NCBI GenBank assembly: GCA_033398695.1
Contig: CM065806.1
Location: 45,595,001-45,659,000 of the forward strand
DNA: 64,000 nucleotides
Direction: 5' to 3'
Source of the DNA: Orobanche coerulescens
Taxonomy: Eukaryota; Streptophyta; Magnoliopsida; Lamiales; Orobanchaceae
Shown: positions 22,968 through 34,204 of the stretch, piece by piece
Position numbering within the stretch: the stretch's first letter is position 1
Layout of the letters: each line of letters starts with the position of its first letter
Program-made: the position numbers and the translations under genes
Notes under the pieces: generated by a model
What the model was told of the DNA's origin: nothing
Databases searched by the model: none
Seen by the model: the letters and a program-made list of their open reading frames with translations, nothing else

Positions 22968-24172
22968 TGTTGGCCACTAAGTTACAGAATACAACTTGGA
23001 AAGTGTTTGAGCAACAAGCTGTACGATTTTCAAATTAGAGTGCGTAGCGGAAGTCTTGAAGCTTGATGAGATTCTTGTAAATCTGACAACTCGGTATGCA
23101 GTGTATACTTGAAATAATCACAGTTATGAAAACAGTAAATGCAGACGATAATTAACACAATAATTAAAGTGGTTCGAGGTAAACCCCTCTACGTCCACTG
23201 GTCCTCCACACAGGAGTAAAAGTTTATTATAAACACTACGTACACAACTACGTGTCTATAATCAAACATATCAATGTATCATTCACACATATTGATACAA
23301 AGATCGTAGCTTTCAACCGTTCACACAGATTGGTTAGAGCTAACACTTGACTAGCTTCTTCACACACAGTTCCGAAGCTTCGTCTCTACAATGCAGATCT
23401 GTCACACACAGTTCAGGAAAAGCAAGGCTTTCTCAGTCCACACAGGGCTGATGGTTTTCTTCAATGTAAGAACATTGGTTGAACAACGACTTGACTTTCT
23501 TGAGCTTAGAGCTGGTGATGTGTTGTTCAAGGATGAGCACTTGTATATTTTTTTCTCAGGATTGGCAGTTTGCTTGAAGAAATATTATTGCTCTTGATAT
23601 AATGTTCTTTAGAGGATCTCGTGGAATCTCAGTATATCTGAGTTTGCTCAGTTTGAATGTTCTTCACAGATGTATGATTGTGTGTTTGTCTATATATGTC
23701 TGTGTCTTTTGAACTTCAAACTTCGGGGTATATATAGCTTTTGGAATAGATCCGTTGAGAAAGATCCCTGAGCAAAAGTCTGTTCCACAACTGGATGGTT
23801 GACTTGTAGACCAAGATCCCGATTTTGTGCTGTCTGAAGATCTCTGTCGGATTTAGTATTTAAATACTTTATCCTTTCAGTATTAAAATACTTATTTTCA
23901 AACGGGACTTGGCTTTAGCGAATGAAGCAGATTCCGTCCTAATGGTCTTCAGTCCTGTTTGGATAAGTATTGAAGATCTCAATACTTACAGCTTTGCTTG
24001 CTGTATTCAACATAATACTGTAGGCTATATTGAAGTTGCTGCTGTATGGAAGTTGTATGAAAGGACAGCTTCCATACTTGGCGCTATATGACTCTGTTGC
24101 TGTATGATGGCAACTTGAAGGCTTGCTGTTGGCAGTTTATCAAAACATCGAACAGGGTTAATTATCCCAACA
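22968..24172 (-). repeat. Sirevirus-like 3' LTR (1205 bp)
   Basis: Plus-strand ends are TGTTGG (22968) and CCAACA (24172), a 6-bp inverted terminal repeat. The CACTA element ends two bases earlier with its GTG duplication overlapping the first TG. Positions 23590-24172 are homologous to the LTR fragment at 58901-59358. It includes the perfect palindrome AGTATTTAAATACT at 23855-23868. Confidence 0.85.
23729..23736 (-). promoter_or_regulatory. TATA box, Sirevirus-like LTR
   Basis: TATATATA on the minus strand in the LTR. Confidence 0.5.
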
Positions 24173-24186
24173 ATTTCCCCCTTTTT
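24173..24186 (-). other. Sirevirus-like polypurine tract
   Basis: AAAAAGGGGGAAAT on the minus strand immediately before the LTR start TGTTGGG. Confidence 0.85.
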
Positions 24187-25305
24187 GATAATTGCCACAT
24201 CTAATTTGAAGCAACTATGATATTTGCCAAATCTTCTTGATGATGCCAAAACCTTCATGTCGAAACCTTTTTGAAACATCTCACAGGAGGGCAGTCTTCT
24301 TGGTCTTCTGTCGAATGTTTTGGCGTTCAGCAATTAGTCTAATACTATGAACTGCTTGTAGGCGAGTTCAAATCTGACAGGAAAGAGTATTACAGCTTAA
24401 ACTTGTGATTGGCGCACAGGCACAATCTTACAGTGTAATTTAGTTGAATACAACTTAACCTATGAACTGTTCGCAGACAAGTTCTTATAGCTTATATACT
24501 TAACAAGTTTGCATACTTGTTTAATTTCATAAAATAAATTAATTTAGTAATCATACAGGAACATAGTAGATTACGAGTTGTAATCTTTCAAGACAAAAAC
24601 ATATTTTATTGATATTTGGGCAAGGATTACAAGATTGGGCAAAAAGATACATGATTTTTGCTGTTTCAAAAAAAAAAATACAAGAAAGATCCTACAGGCT
24701 AACTCCTATAGTCAGCATGTCTCCAAGGCCTGTTTGGATCATTCTTGGTTCCCTTCTACCAATTATGCAAGGCATCCCTATTTCGATTTAAGTAGATAGC
24801 TCTTCCTTCAGTTGATTTATCGAAAACGAGGATCCAGTCTTCCGGGTGGGTAACCAGATCTCCTTGCCTGTGTTTGGATTTCATCTTTTGCTGTAGGGGG
24901 AGCGATCCTTCGTCCAACCTCTTTTTGGATTCCTCGGCAGCTTCCTGCAGCGTCTTACAACTGTTGAATATGGAGGATTCCCTGATAAGAACTAGAAAGT
25001 ATCTTAACAGTTCATTCTTCCTCCAATCATTTATCTCGTCGGCTGTTGGCTGTCAGTTGGTCGGGAGATTTATTATTAGCGGATTCTGCACGAGGTTTTT
25101 CCAAGGAAATTTAGGGTCGTGAAATTCCGGACGAGCTCCCTGTATCCTAACAGTGTGAGTAGGAGATGATAATCGAGATATTGCAGCAGTAATGCTGTCT
25201 TCAAATGCAGCTTTCATCTCCTTTTATTGCTCAAGCCTTAATCTCTTTGCAGCTTCCTTAGCCTCTTCCCCCTTTTTGGCCTCATCAAGGTAAGAGACCT
25301 TCTCA
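24187..25305. other. Sirevirus-like 3' untranslated region
   Basis: Between the extra ORF and the polypurine tract. The minus-strand frame is repeatedly closed. Part of 25305-24900 may be a decayed C-terminus of the upstream ORF. No RNA gene or other domain seen. Confidence 0.45.
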
Positions 25306-27896
25306 TCAAGACGTTCGAGGATCTTCATAGCATTGTCCTGGTCTCGAAGCTTGAGAATTTCTCAACAAGGGAGTTGAGCACCTGCGACATATCTTGAATC
25401 TTTTTGTCATGTCCTCGGAGCTGGGGGCCAGCTTCAACAAGGGCTGATGCAGTCTTGGCCTCATAAATGCGAAGCTTGGCCTGTTCTTCCAAAAGGATTT
25501 GCTCGTGTCACTGTTGAAGTAGGTTGAGTGCCTGTTTGAAGACGGTGGACAAGATACGGAAGGCTTCTTCCACTTTTGACACTTCGTGCCTGACACCGGT
25601 CATTTCTTCAATGGCAGATTGATGTAACCAATCAATTTCTTTTTCAATAGCATTCAGGGCATTAACAGCGTCCTGTATGAAGACGGTTCGACGGCCTAAA
25701 GCATGTAGTTTCTCGTTCTTTTCAATAGTCCTGGGAGAGTCGGGCTTGGCAAAGTCTTCAGCTCTATTCACCTGTCTCAAAGCCACATGGGAGCGTGACT
25801 CGAGTTGGATATCCTTGGGTATGAGACCGTCGTCGAATTCCAAAATAGGTGAAGATGCGGGAGCATCAGATGTTGGAACGGCAATAGGGGGGACTAAATC
25901 CTCCTGTTCCGGAATGGATGTGGTAGACATAGGTACAGGAGGGACTGATTCCTCCTGCTGTATCTCAGCGTCCGCCTGCTCCGTCAGAGGGACTAATTCC
26001 TCTTGCGGGATGGCGCGGGTTTGGTTTTCGGGTTGGGTGGTGACAGGCTCGGGTGCCTATTGAGAAGTTGCTTGCTCTTCGGTGACAGGAGGGATCGATG
26101 CCTCTTGTTCTTGTGCAACTTCTTATTAATGGAGAGGAGATTACTGTTGGTAGGATGTCCCTTGACCCTATTGGTCGGATATTCTTGAGAATTCCTGGGC
26201 TTGAGCTTCCTCACGACTCATTCTCAGACCTGCCTAGAAGGCGTCGACGTCGTTGTCTGAGTCATGATCAGATTTTGGATTTTGTGGAGCTGAGTCAGTG
26301 GATTTTGATTTGCCCTTGAGTCGGGCCTTCTCCTTTGTCATAATACTGCTAGACATAAGCTCATGACAGAACTTCGTGTCCCATTGAAGTAACAAGTGGA
26401 TGTCCTGACAGTCTGTGACTTCCAAAATGAAGGCTTCTTCGTCCTTCCATTCGCTCAATGGTACAAGGTGTCATAGGGTGCAAGTCTATATGACTTCCAC
26501 TGAACGAAGCGTTCAAAAGCTTGCTCAACCTGCAATTGAAACAAGATGTTATTGATGAGTACTGAGGGGGACGGACTCCGAACAACATTTGGGTTTACTG
26601 TCGGCATTGGGTCCTCGACAGGTATGGGATCCTATGTTGGAGATGGATCCCGAACAGGGGTTGGAACCCTGATGGGAGAAGGATCGTGTACGGGTGTGGA
26701 ATCCCGTATAGGAGATGCAGTTTTCGGCTCAGTGAATGCAGCCAATTCACCAGTTCCTTCAATTTTGGCAAGCAGTTGATCATCCGTCATAGCCGCCATA
26801 GGCTCGGGATCTGCACCGTGTGCAGCAATTGTTTCTTCCACAGGGGTTTCGCCCTGTGGGTGTTGCTCTGCGGGTTGCGCCGCAACGTCTTCGATGGGAG
26901 TGACCGACTGAGTCATTGTGACCTTTGATTTTAATTTTGAATCTTTCTTCAGCTTTTTCTTTGCTGTGAGCGGTGACGCACTGTCAGACACGCTCCTTTT
27001 CCTTTTCTTGTGGGATTTTTCTTTATCATCAATCCTTCCTGTGATATCCCTCGGATTATCAGAGGTCGGCATGTAGTTGACATGGGGTCGGTTGGCTTGA
27101 AGACTATCCTTGTTGAAAAATGTGGTCTTGCTCCCACCATTAAACTTCCCGGAGCCGATTTTCTTAGCATCACGAGACTATGGCACGCCAATTTTCGTGA
27201 GAAGAGAATTCAGATAAAGCCCAAACGATTTCTTCTGAGAGACAGGCTTCAAAACTTCTTCACGCAGCCTCTTCAGAATAACTTGACACCAGTTGACTTT
27301 TTCGCCGGACATAATGGCGACCATCATTCTGAACCACAAGTTGGTGCACATCTAGAACGCACCGGTCCTGTTTTCAACAACACGGCAGCAAAAATCATGC
27401 AAATAAACATAAGGTAAACATAAACGCTTCTTATGGCAAGAAGGATGCACGTTCCTATCCGAGACATTGCCAGTAAACAATCCCCAATAAGTAGCCAGAA
27501 GATACTGTAACCCGAAGGTCTCAAAGTCTTCCATCTTCAGGCCATCGGACGGTAGCCTGAAAAGAGTTCCAAGAAGAGAGTAATCAATACAGATTTGGAC
27601 TCCGCGGACTGTGGCAGTGATGTCACAAACATCGCCTCCTTTCTTCAAAGAAAATAACTTCATAGATGCATCGAAATAAAATTCCTCAACAATGTGCTCG
27701 TCATATAGATCTGGGTGCTGGCTACCAAGGCGGTATAAGCTTGCTGCTTAATCCTAGAGACGGCACGCTCCATTCCATCGATGTCTTCGCCCTCAGATTT
27801 GATACGTTCCATGATGATATATCGAACGAAGAGACATCCGTCGATGATATTTTCCCTCTTTTTCATCGATTGGGAAGAAGTTTGAGATGATGCCAT
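25306..27896 (-). pseudogene. Sirevirus-like downstream (putative env-like/plant transposon) ORF
   Basis: The ATG at 27896 starts MASSQTSSQ. Pieces in order: an N-terminal helical domain with YDEHIVEEFYFDASMK and GLQYLLATYWG-type motifs, frameshifted near 27720 and interrupted by a stop near 27350; a basic KKRKRSVSDS segment; a Pro-rich repeat of the form PSPIRVPTPVRDPSPTYDP (about 26700-26590); then a Gln/Glu-rich coiled-coil region (25930-25510). A gene at this place, downstream of pol, is characteristic of Sireviruses, where it has been called envelope-like. I see no convincing signal peptide or membrane segment, so a true envelope role is not supported here. Confidence 0.7.
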
Positions 27897-28658
27897 TGTT
27901 AGGGAGATAGGGGTTACAGAGAATAAGTGCAGAAAATTTGCAAAAAGCAATATAGGCTGTATGCTCTAAGATAGTTTAATTTTGCAGTATGCGTAAAAAG
28001 TCGAAGGGAGCACGATACAATCCTTATATATTTGTGGGCGGTGGAAGTTGTAGGGTTTTTGCAGATAGTGAACGGTCAGATTTAAGGGATGGAAACCGTT
28101 GTTTTAAATGAACGAACAGGATGGACTGACCGTAACAGGTATATCTTATCCATCAGATTTTGAAATTATAGCGGGTCCCACATCTGACGTTTTGTCTTCC
28201 CTTATTGCCCGAAACGGCGGTGTGAGATTATAAAATAATTTGAAAAGTTGCGGCGTTTGATAGAAAATAGTCCAGATGTCATGCAAATAATTTATTGGAA
28301 AAACATTTTATATAATGACACGGCACGTCGACTAAAAATTTGTTTTTAAAGGAATAATATATTATTATATTATTATTTGATTTCCCACAGTATGTGCTGT
28401 ATCCGCAAAAATACAGCGTTCCCCCTTGAAAGGTACATACGGGATTCAATTTCATACAGCAATCTTCGGATTAATACTGTATTTATGTGTCATACTGCAT
28501 TCCCCCTTAATTAATGCATACGTCAGCTGTAGGAAAAATGTCTTCGTTGTCCTGTAGTGCTGTCGGAATGTCTGAGTGTACAGATAATTAATGGTGGATA
28601 CTGTATTCGTGGGTCTTACAGCATTACCCCTCAATTGTTGAGTAAAAGCATTAAAAAC
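27897..28658. other. Spacer between pol and the extra ORF
   Basis: AT-rich, no open frame of note. It contains several GTATGCA/TACTGTAT-type short repeats (28380-28640). Confidence 0.5.
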
Positions 28659-29047
28659 TTACAGGGAGTCAGGCTGTAGCAAACCCAATTCTTGTCGAAG
28701 CATACAGAATCTTGCTGTGCGGAGAGGTTTTGTAAAGATGTCGGCTAACTGAATATATGTATGAACTTTCTCCAGCCGAACATCCTTGTTCTCAACATGA
28801 TTCTTAATGAAGTGATGCCTCATATGGATATGCTTAGTATGCGAATGCAATACAGGGTTGCGCGTTATTGCAATTGCACTCGTACTGTCGCACATAATGG
28901 GTGTTTCCTTGGCTTCAATTCCATAATCTGACAGCTGTTGTTGCATCCAAAGGATCTGCATACAACAACTACCAGCAGCATAGTATTCTGATTCTGCTGT
29001 TGAAAGCGAGTTTGCCAATTGCTTCTTACTAAACCAAGATGCAAGTC
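28659..29047 (-). pseudogene. Copia RNase H, C-terminal end of pol
   Basis: Minus-strand frame with ASWFSKKQ, STAESEYYA, the CDSTSAI catalytic region, KHIHMRHHF and LADIFTKPL, the standard C-terminal motifs of Ty1/copia RNase H. It is open to the pol stop at 28659 and is cut by the Tekay-2 LTR at 29048. The upstream RT and integrase are not in the window. Confidence 0.93.
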
Positions 29048-30358
29048 TGTAACACCCATAAGATATTCAGGGTATATTACAGCGCCGTGGATCCCTACAT
29101 GGGACCCACCAGGCTAAACGACCAAACATACTCATCAACTCACGAAATCAACATGATAGCACGTCGTCATAAAGACGCAAAACAAAATAATCTACCCAGT
29201 TCAACCGGTCAAACACAACACAATCATCCAACACCAACATAATAGACAAACATTTCAATCCGAACAAACCAAAGCTCCTAAGTACTCGAGCACTTCTATT
29301 AGTTTACAAATTGATAATCGCATCAAAAGACAGAAAACCATAAAAACACACTCATGCACAATCATCACGCATGGCCGTCATCCGCGTACTGGTCCAGCGC
29401 CCGTTCGTCTCGATGAACCTGACCTGAAATTCATAAAACAAATTTCGCCAAAATGGGTCCCCAAAGGGGTTAGCAATTACGCTAGTACAAGTAACCAAAT
29501 GAACAACTTACACCTTACACATATAGTCAATGCATGCAATCATGAAAACATCGGTTGAAACACACATTTCCGGAAACGCCAATATCAAAACACATTTATA
29601 AAATGCACCACAATTAACCGTCGATCCACACCTCCGTGGACCCCTACCGAGACCCCGTCGGATCTAACCCGTATTGGTTAAAAGCAATCTCGTCGATTCA
29701 CACCTACGTGGACCCTACCGAGACCCCGTCGGATCTAAACCGTAGTTAGCATACACACACAATTTCTCATGCAATACTACCATGTCAAGATAGTAAGTTC
29801 ATAAGGGTACTTGCCTCGATCGAAAGACGGTGACACGAACGGAAAGGAAGAATCAAACACCACCGCTAGGAACTAGCGAAACCGAACCTAACGATTCGAA
29901 GAATACAATCACAACCATTTCTAAATGATTACGGAAATGGAATACACCCGAAAACCTGCCTACGATTCATGTATATTCGCATAAGAACAACAACGAGGGC
30001 GGACCACAACCAAACCCTTTCGAATACGCAAAAACCATGAAATTTACCATGAATCCATAGGGAAACCAAGAATACCAACAAGATTACTCATATTCATCAT
30101 GAATTAATCAACAACACGGAACGAATCGAACAAAAACTCGGAAACCTCCAAATCTCCCCAAAAATAGGGTTCTAGAAGATTTACCTTGATTCAAAAGGTA
30201 GAGGATGATTAGATTATGATAAATCGGTGTTAGAGACTCAAGATCTTGAATGGATGATGATAATCGCTTGAATTCAGGCTCTCAATGCTCCAAATCACCA
30301 AACTCTCGGAGAAGAAGTGAAAATGGGAAGAAATGAGCTGCCCCGGTCAACTCTCTGG

Positions 30359-30366
30359 TTTTTATA
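30359..30366 (-). promoter_or_regulatory. TATA box, Tekay-2 LTR
   Basis: TATAAAAA on the minus strand immediately before the palindrome-like cluster. Confidence 0.5.
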
Positions 30367-30375
30367 ACCAGAGGG

Positions 30376-30815
30376 TTATTAGCGTGCGCTAACATTTCAA
30401 GTTAGCGTGCGCTATCGGCTAATACCCCAGTTCAGAAAGCTAACACCCCAGTCCAGAACCTATAGTTCTGGACCGTTAGCGTGCGCTAACAGGAATTAGC
30501 GTGTGCTAACAGCCTCTCGGTAGCGCGTGCTATCGGGCCATAGCGTGCGCTACCTGGACACCAAACCTAGTCCAGAAGTAAACTGCCCAGTACTGGACTA
30601 TCGCATTAGCGCGCGCTACCGGACACCTAGCGCGCGCTAGTCCTCAACAACAACGTGCGCTAGATAAAACGTAGCGTGTGCTAAACTTTAGTCCAGAAAC
30701 AGGCTCACTGCCACTGCAGGGCTCGACTCGCTAGTGCGCTCTACCAACAAGTGTAGCGTGCGCTACTGAAGTATGCTTAACGTGTGCTACATCATGAAAC
30801 TTAGCGTGCGCTAGG
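30376..30815. repeat. GCGTGCGC/GCGCGCGC motif cluster in Tekay-2 LTR
   Basis: More than a dozen copies of TAGCGTGCGCTA and variants, including perfect palindromes TAGCGCGCGCTA (30607-30618) and CTAGCGCGCGCTAG (30627-30640), separated by spacers rich in CAGTCCAGAA. The placement next to the TATA box matches the Tekay-1 and gag-only copia LTRs. Confidence 0.75.
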
Positions 30816-31027
30816 TACACGATAACAACAGTCCTGGAACACCGGAACACGAACGAAACATCAAACGGAACATCACAATACGCATAATAACATACAATGA
30901 ATTTATGGCAATCCCGAAATGGTGGTTCCAAATAACAATTACGAGAATCGGATCAATAAGCGTCGTTATAAACGAGAAATACACCAAAAATGAAAATATC
31001 GGGAAAGGAAAAATGCGGATATTACAT

Positions 31028-31039
31028 TCTACCCCTCTA
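31028..31039 (-). other. Tekay-2 polypurine tract
   Basis: Minus strand AGAGGGGTAGAA just before the LTR start TGTAATATCC. Confidence 0.8.
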
Positions 31040-31061
31040 AAAATAAGTTTTGTCCCGAAAC

Positions 31062-34000
31062 TTAAGAAACAAACAACTCGGGGTACCTAGCACGCATGTT
31101 ACCCTCGGTTTCCCAAGTTGCCTCTTCGATACCATGCCTCGACCACTGCACCTTGACCAAGGGAATGGTCTTATGCCTCAGTCGCTTCTCACGGTGCTAC
31201 AAAATCTTCAGGGGGCGCTCCTCGAAGGTAATATCCTCAACGATATCAATCTCACCATAATCGATGATGTGGCTAGGATCCAGGACATATTTCCTCAATT
31301 GGGAAACATGGAAAACGCTATGAACGTGACTCAAGGCCGGAGGTAACGCCAACCGGTATGCCAATTCACCGACTCTCTCGAGAATCTCAAAGGGCCTAAT
31401 AAATCTCGGGCCCAACTTTCCCTTCTTCCCGAAGTGGAAAACCCCCTTCGTCGGCGACACCTTTAGCAAAACGTGGTCCCCCACCTCGAATTCTAAAGGT
31501 CGACGACGGACATCGGCATATGACTTCTGTTGACTCTGAGCAGTCAACATCCTTTCCCGAATCAATTTCACATTCCGCCTGGTCTCTGTAACTATATCCG
31601 GTTCGGTCCTGACCAGATCAGACGCCTCATTCCAACAAATCGGTGATCGACATCGTCGCCCATAAAGCGCCTCATACGGTGCCATCCGAATCGACGCGTG
31701 CCAACTATTGTTGTACGTGAACTCGATCAATGGTAAATGCTCCTCCCGGTCACTGCTCCAATCGAGAGCACAAGCGCGCAACATATTCTCAAACGTCTGG
31801 ATAGTGCGCTCCGACTGCCCATCCGACTGAGGATGAAAAGAAGTGCTCAGACGCAAATGAGTACCCAACGCCTTATGCACGGCCCGCCAAAAGTGCGATA
31901 CGAAACGGACATCCTGATCCAAAACAATAGACTTCGGAGTACCGTAAAGTCTCACAATCTGTGCAATAAAACCCGAGCCAACTTCTCCGGGCCCCAAGTA
32001 TCTTTGATGCCCAAAAAATGTGCCGACTTGGTCAGACGATCAATAATCACCCAAACCATGTTCATGCCCGATCTCAATCTCGGCAAACTCGTGATGAAGT
32101 CCATCGAAACATCTTCCCATTTCCACTCCGGAACGGAAAGTGACTGCAATAATCCAGCCGGTCGCTGATGCACGATTTTGACCTGCTGACAAGTTAAACA
32201 TCTCGCTATGAACCGTGCGACCTCCTCCTTCATATCATTCCACCAAAAATTCTTCCTCAGTCAGAGTAAGGCGTAGCATGGGCCTCCCGCAAAATACTCT
32301 GCCTTAATTCCAAGTCGTTCGGTACACAAAGCCGACTCTGGAATCTCAATACCCCATCTTCATGAATCACAAACCTAGGAGACTTTCCTTTAAGAACATT
32401 CTCTTGGATTTGAGAAATCATCGGATCTTCCAACTGCTTCAATTTAATTTCGTCGACCAGCGACGACGAAATCTCTAATGCATAAAGTTGTCTGACCACT
32501 CCCGGCAATAAAATCTCAACATCCAAATCGATCAAAACCCGCTGAAGCTCAGACTGAGACTAAGGATCTCAAGTGTCCTCAACGCAACCGGTTTCCGACT
32601 CAAGGCGTCCGCCACGATGTTCGCCTTGCCCGGATGATAAAGGATTTCGAGGTCATAATCCTTAATAAACTCCAACCACCTCCTCGGTCTCATATTCAAC
32701 TCCCGCTGAGTGAATATGTACTTCAGACTTTTATGATCGGTAAAAATCTGACATGCGGAGCCAAACAGATAATGACGCCAAATCTTGAGTGCGAAAACAA
32801 CTGCCACTAACTCCAAATCGTGAGTACGGTAGTTAAGCTCGTATGGCCTCAACTGTCTCGATGCATACGCAATGGTCTTGTCGTGCTGCATCAATACGCA
32901 CCCAAGACCCTGTCCCGAAGCATCACTATAAACAACAAAACCCTCGTTGCCACACGGCAACGCTAAAACCGGAGCTGAAGTTAAACGCCTCTTCAGCTCC
33001 TCAAAACTCGCCTGCCTCTCGTCATTCCAAATGAACATCTCGGATTTCTGAAGCAACTGTGTAAGCGGCCAAGCCAGTTTTGAGAAACCCTCGACGAACC
33101 TACAGTAGTAGCCAGCCAAACCCAAGAAACTACGGACCTCCTTCATGTTCTTAGGCGGTGTCCAGTCCAACACTGCCTCAACCTTCTGCGGATCCACGCG
33201 GACCCCCTCGGCTGAAATCACGTGACCTAGAAACATCACTTCCTTCAGCCAGAACTCACATTTCGAGAACTTGCATAGAGTTGCTCAGTCCTCAAAATGT
33301 CTAACACTACTCGCAGGTGATGCGCGTGCCCCACCTCGTTCCTCGAATAAATAAGGATATCGTCAATGAAGACGACGACACACTTATCCATATACTCAAT
33401 AAAGACCTTGTTCATCAACTGCATGAACACCGCCGGTGCATTAATTAACCCGAAAGGCATAACCACAAACTCGTAATGTCCGTATCTCGTCCGAAAAGCT
33501 GTTTTCGGCACATCGGACTCCTTCACCCGAAGCTGATAGTACCCCGATCTCAAGTCGATCTTCGAGAATACCGCATCTCCCTGCAACTGATCGAACAAGT
33601 CATCAATCCTAGGCAAAGGATACTTGTTCTTGATGGTTAACTTGTTTAGCTCGCGATAGTCGATACATAAATGCAGTGAACCATCCTTCTTCCGCACAAA
33701 TAGGACCGGTGCGCCCCAAGGCGAAGCGCTTGGTCGAATATATCCCGACTCAAGAAGCTAACTCAACTGCTTCTTCAACTCATCTATCTCTGAAGGTGCC
33801 ATGCGATACAGCGCCTTTAAAATTGGAGCCGCACCCGGTTCTAATTCTATAGCGAACTCAACCTCATGGTCCGGTGGCAACCCCGGTAACTCATTAGGAA
33901 AAACATCAGTAAACTCACTAACAACTGGAATCGATGAAAGCTCGGCTCCACCACTCTCTGCCTTCAAGGCACATCACCAATACTTAGTACACCCCTTCCG

Positions 34001-34204
34001 CAGGAGTCTCATCGCCTTCAAGGTGTTAATAACGAACTTCTCGTTTCCCCTCATTCGCCTTGCGAAAGAGTGCTCGGTGCCATCCTCGGCTAACATAGTG
34101 ATGATTCTCGTGCGGTAGTTCATGATCGCACCATGCCGCTCGAGCCAATCATCCCCAAGAATCAAATCCTCACCCTCAATTCCCACGACAATAAGACTAG
34201 AGAG
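31062..34204 (-). pseudogene. Tekay-2 protease end and pol (RT, RNase H, integrase, chromodomain)
   Basis: Protease end with LILGDDWLERHG (34186-33974), linker (33967-33758), RT (33697-33245) with intact catalytic [11 protein letters not shown] thumb and RNase H (33239-32532, [10 protein letters not shown] and [11 protein letters not shown]), integrase zinc finger and core (32535-31952), then integrase C-terminus and chromodomain (31997-31062; VKVQWSRHGIEEATWE). It is split by stops near 33970, 33755 and 33240, a frameshift in integrase (near 31975) and one just before the chromodomain (near 31197). Compared with Tekay-1 it retains the catalytic Asp pair. Ends at TAA 31062-31064. Confidence 0.93.

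Larger units (their letters stand above)
22968..29047 (-). mobile_element. Sirevirus-like Ty1/copia element, 3' half
   Basis: Minus-strand order from right to left: C-terminal RNase H of pol (29047-28659), untranslated spacer, a long broken ORF (27896-25306) where Sireviruses carry an envelope-like gene, spacer, polypurine tract, 3' LTR (24172-22968). The 5' part is separated by Tekay-2 at 29048 and must continue beyond the window. Lineage is assigned from the RNase H type plus the extra ORF downstream of pol; without RT it is not certain. Confidence 0.8.
29048..31026 (-). repeat. Tekay-2 3' LTR (1979 bp)
   Basis: Plus-strand TGTAACACCC to ATTACA, like Tekay-1 but clearly diverged. The first 290 bp match 35861-36152 nearly identically. 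It carries a cluster of TTAGCGTGCGCTAA-type motifs in 30376-30815. Confidence 0.94.

Noticed and set aside
17880..23010. LINE frame appearing to continue across the CACTA element (right flank reads on for a short stretch)
   Set aside because: The right flank is the end of a copia LTR (TGTTGG...CCAACA), and the open stretch is only about 15 codons; the continuity is chance.
23391..23597. Short plus-strand ORF as a small gene
   Set aside because: Lies fully in the copia LTR with no homology or codon signal.
25677..27417. Several plus-strand ORFs of 70-135 codons
   Set aside because: They are reverse-frame shadows of the Sirevirus-like downstream ORF.
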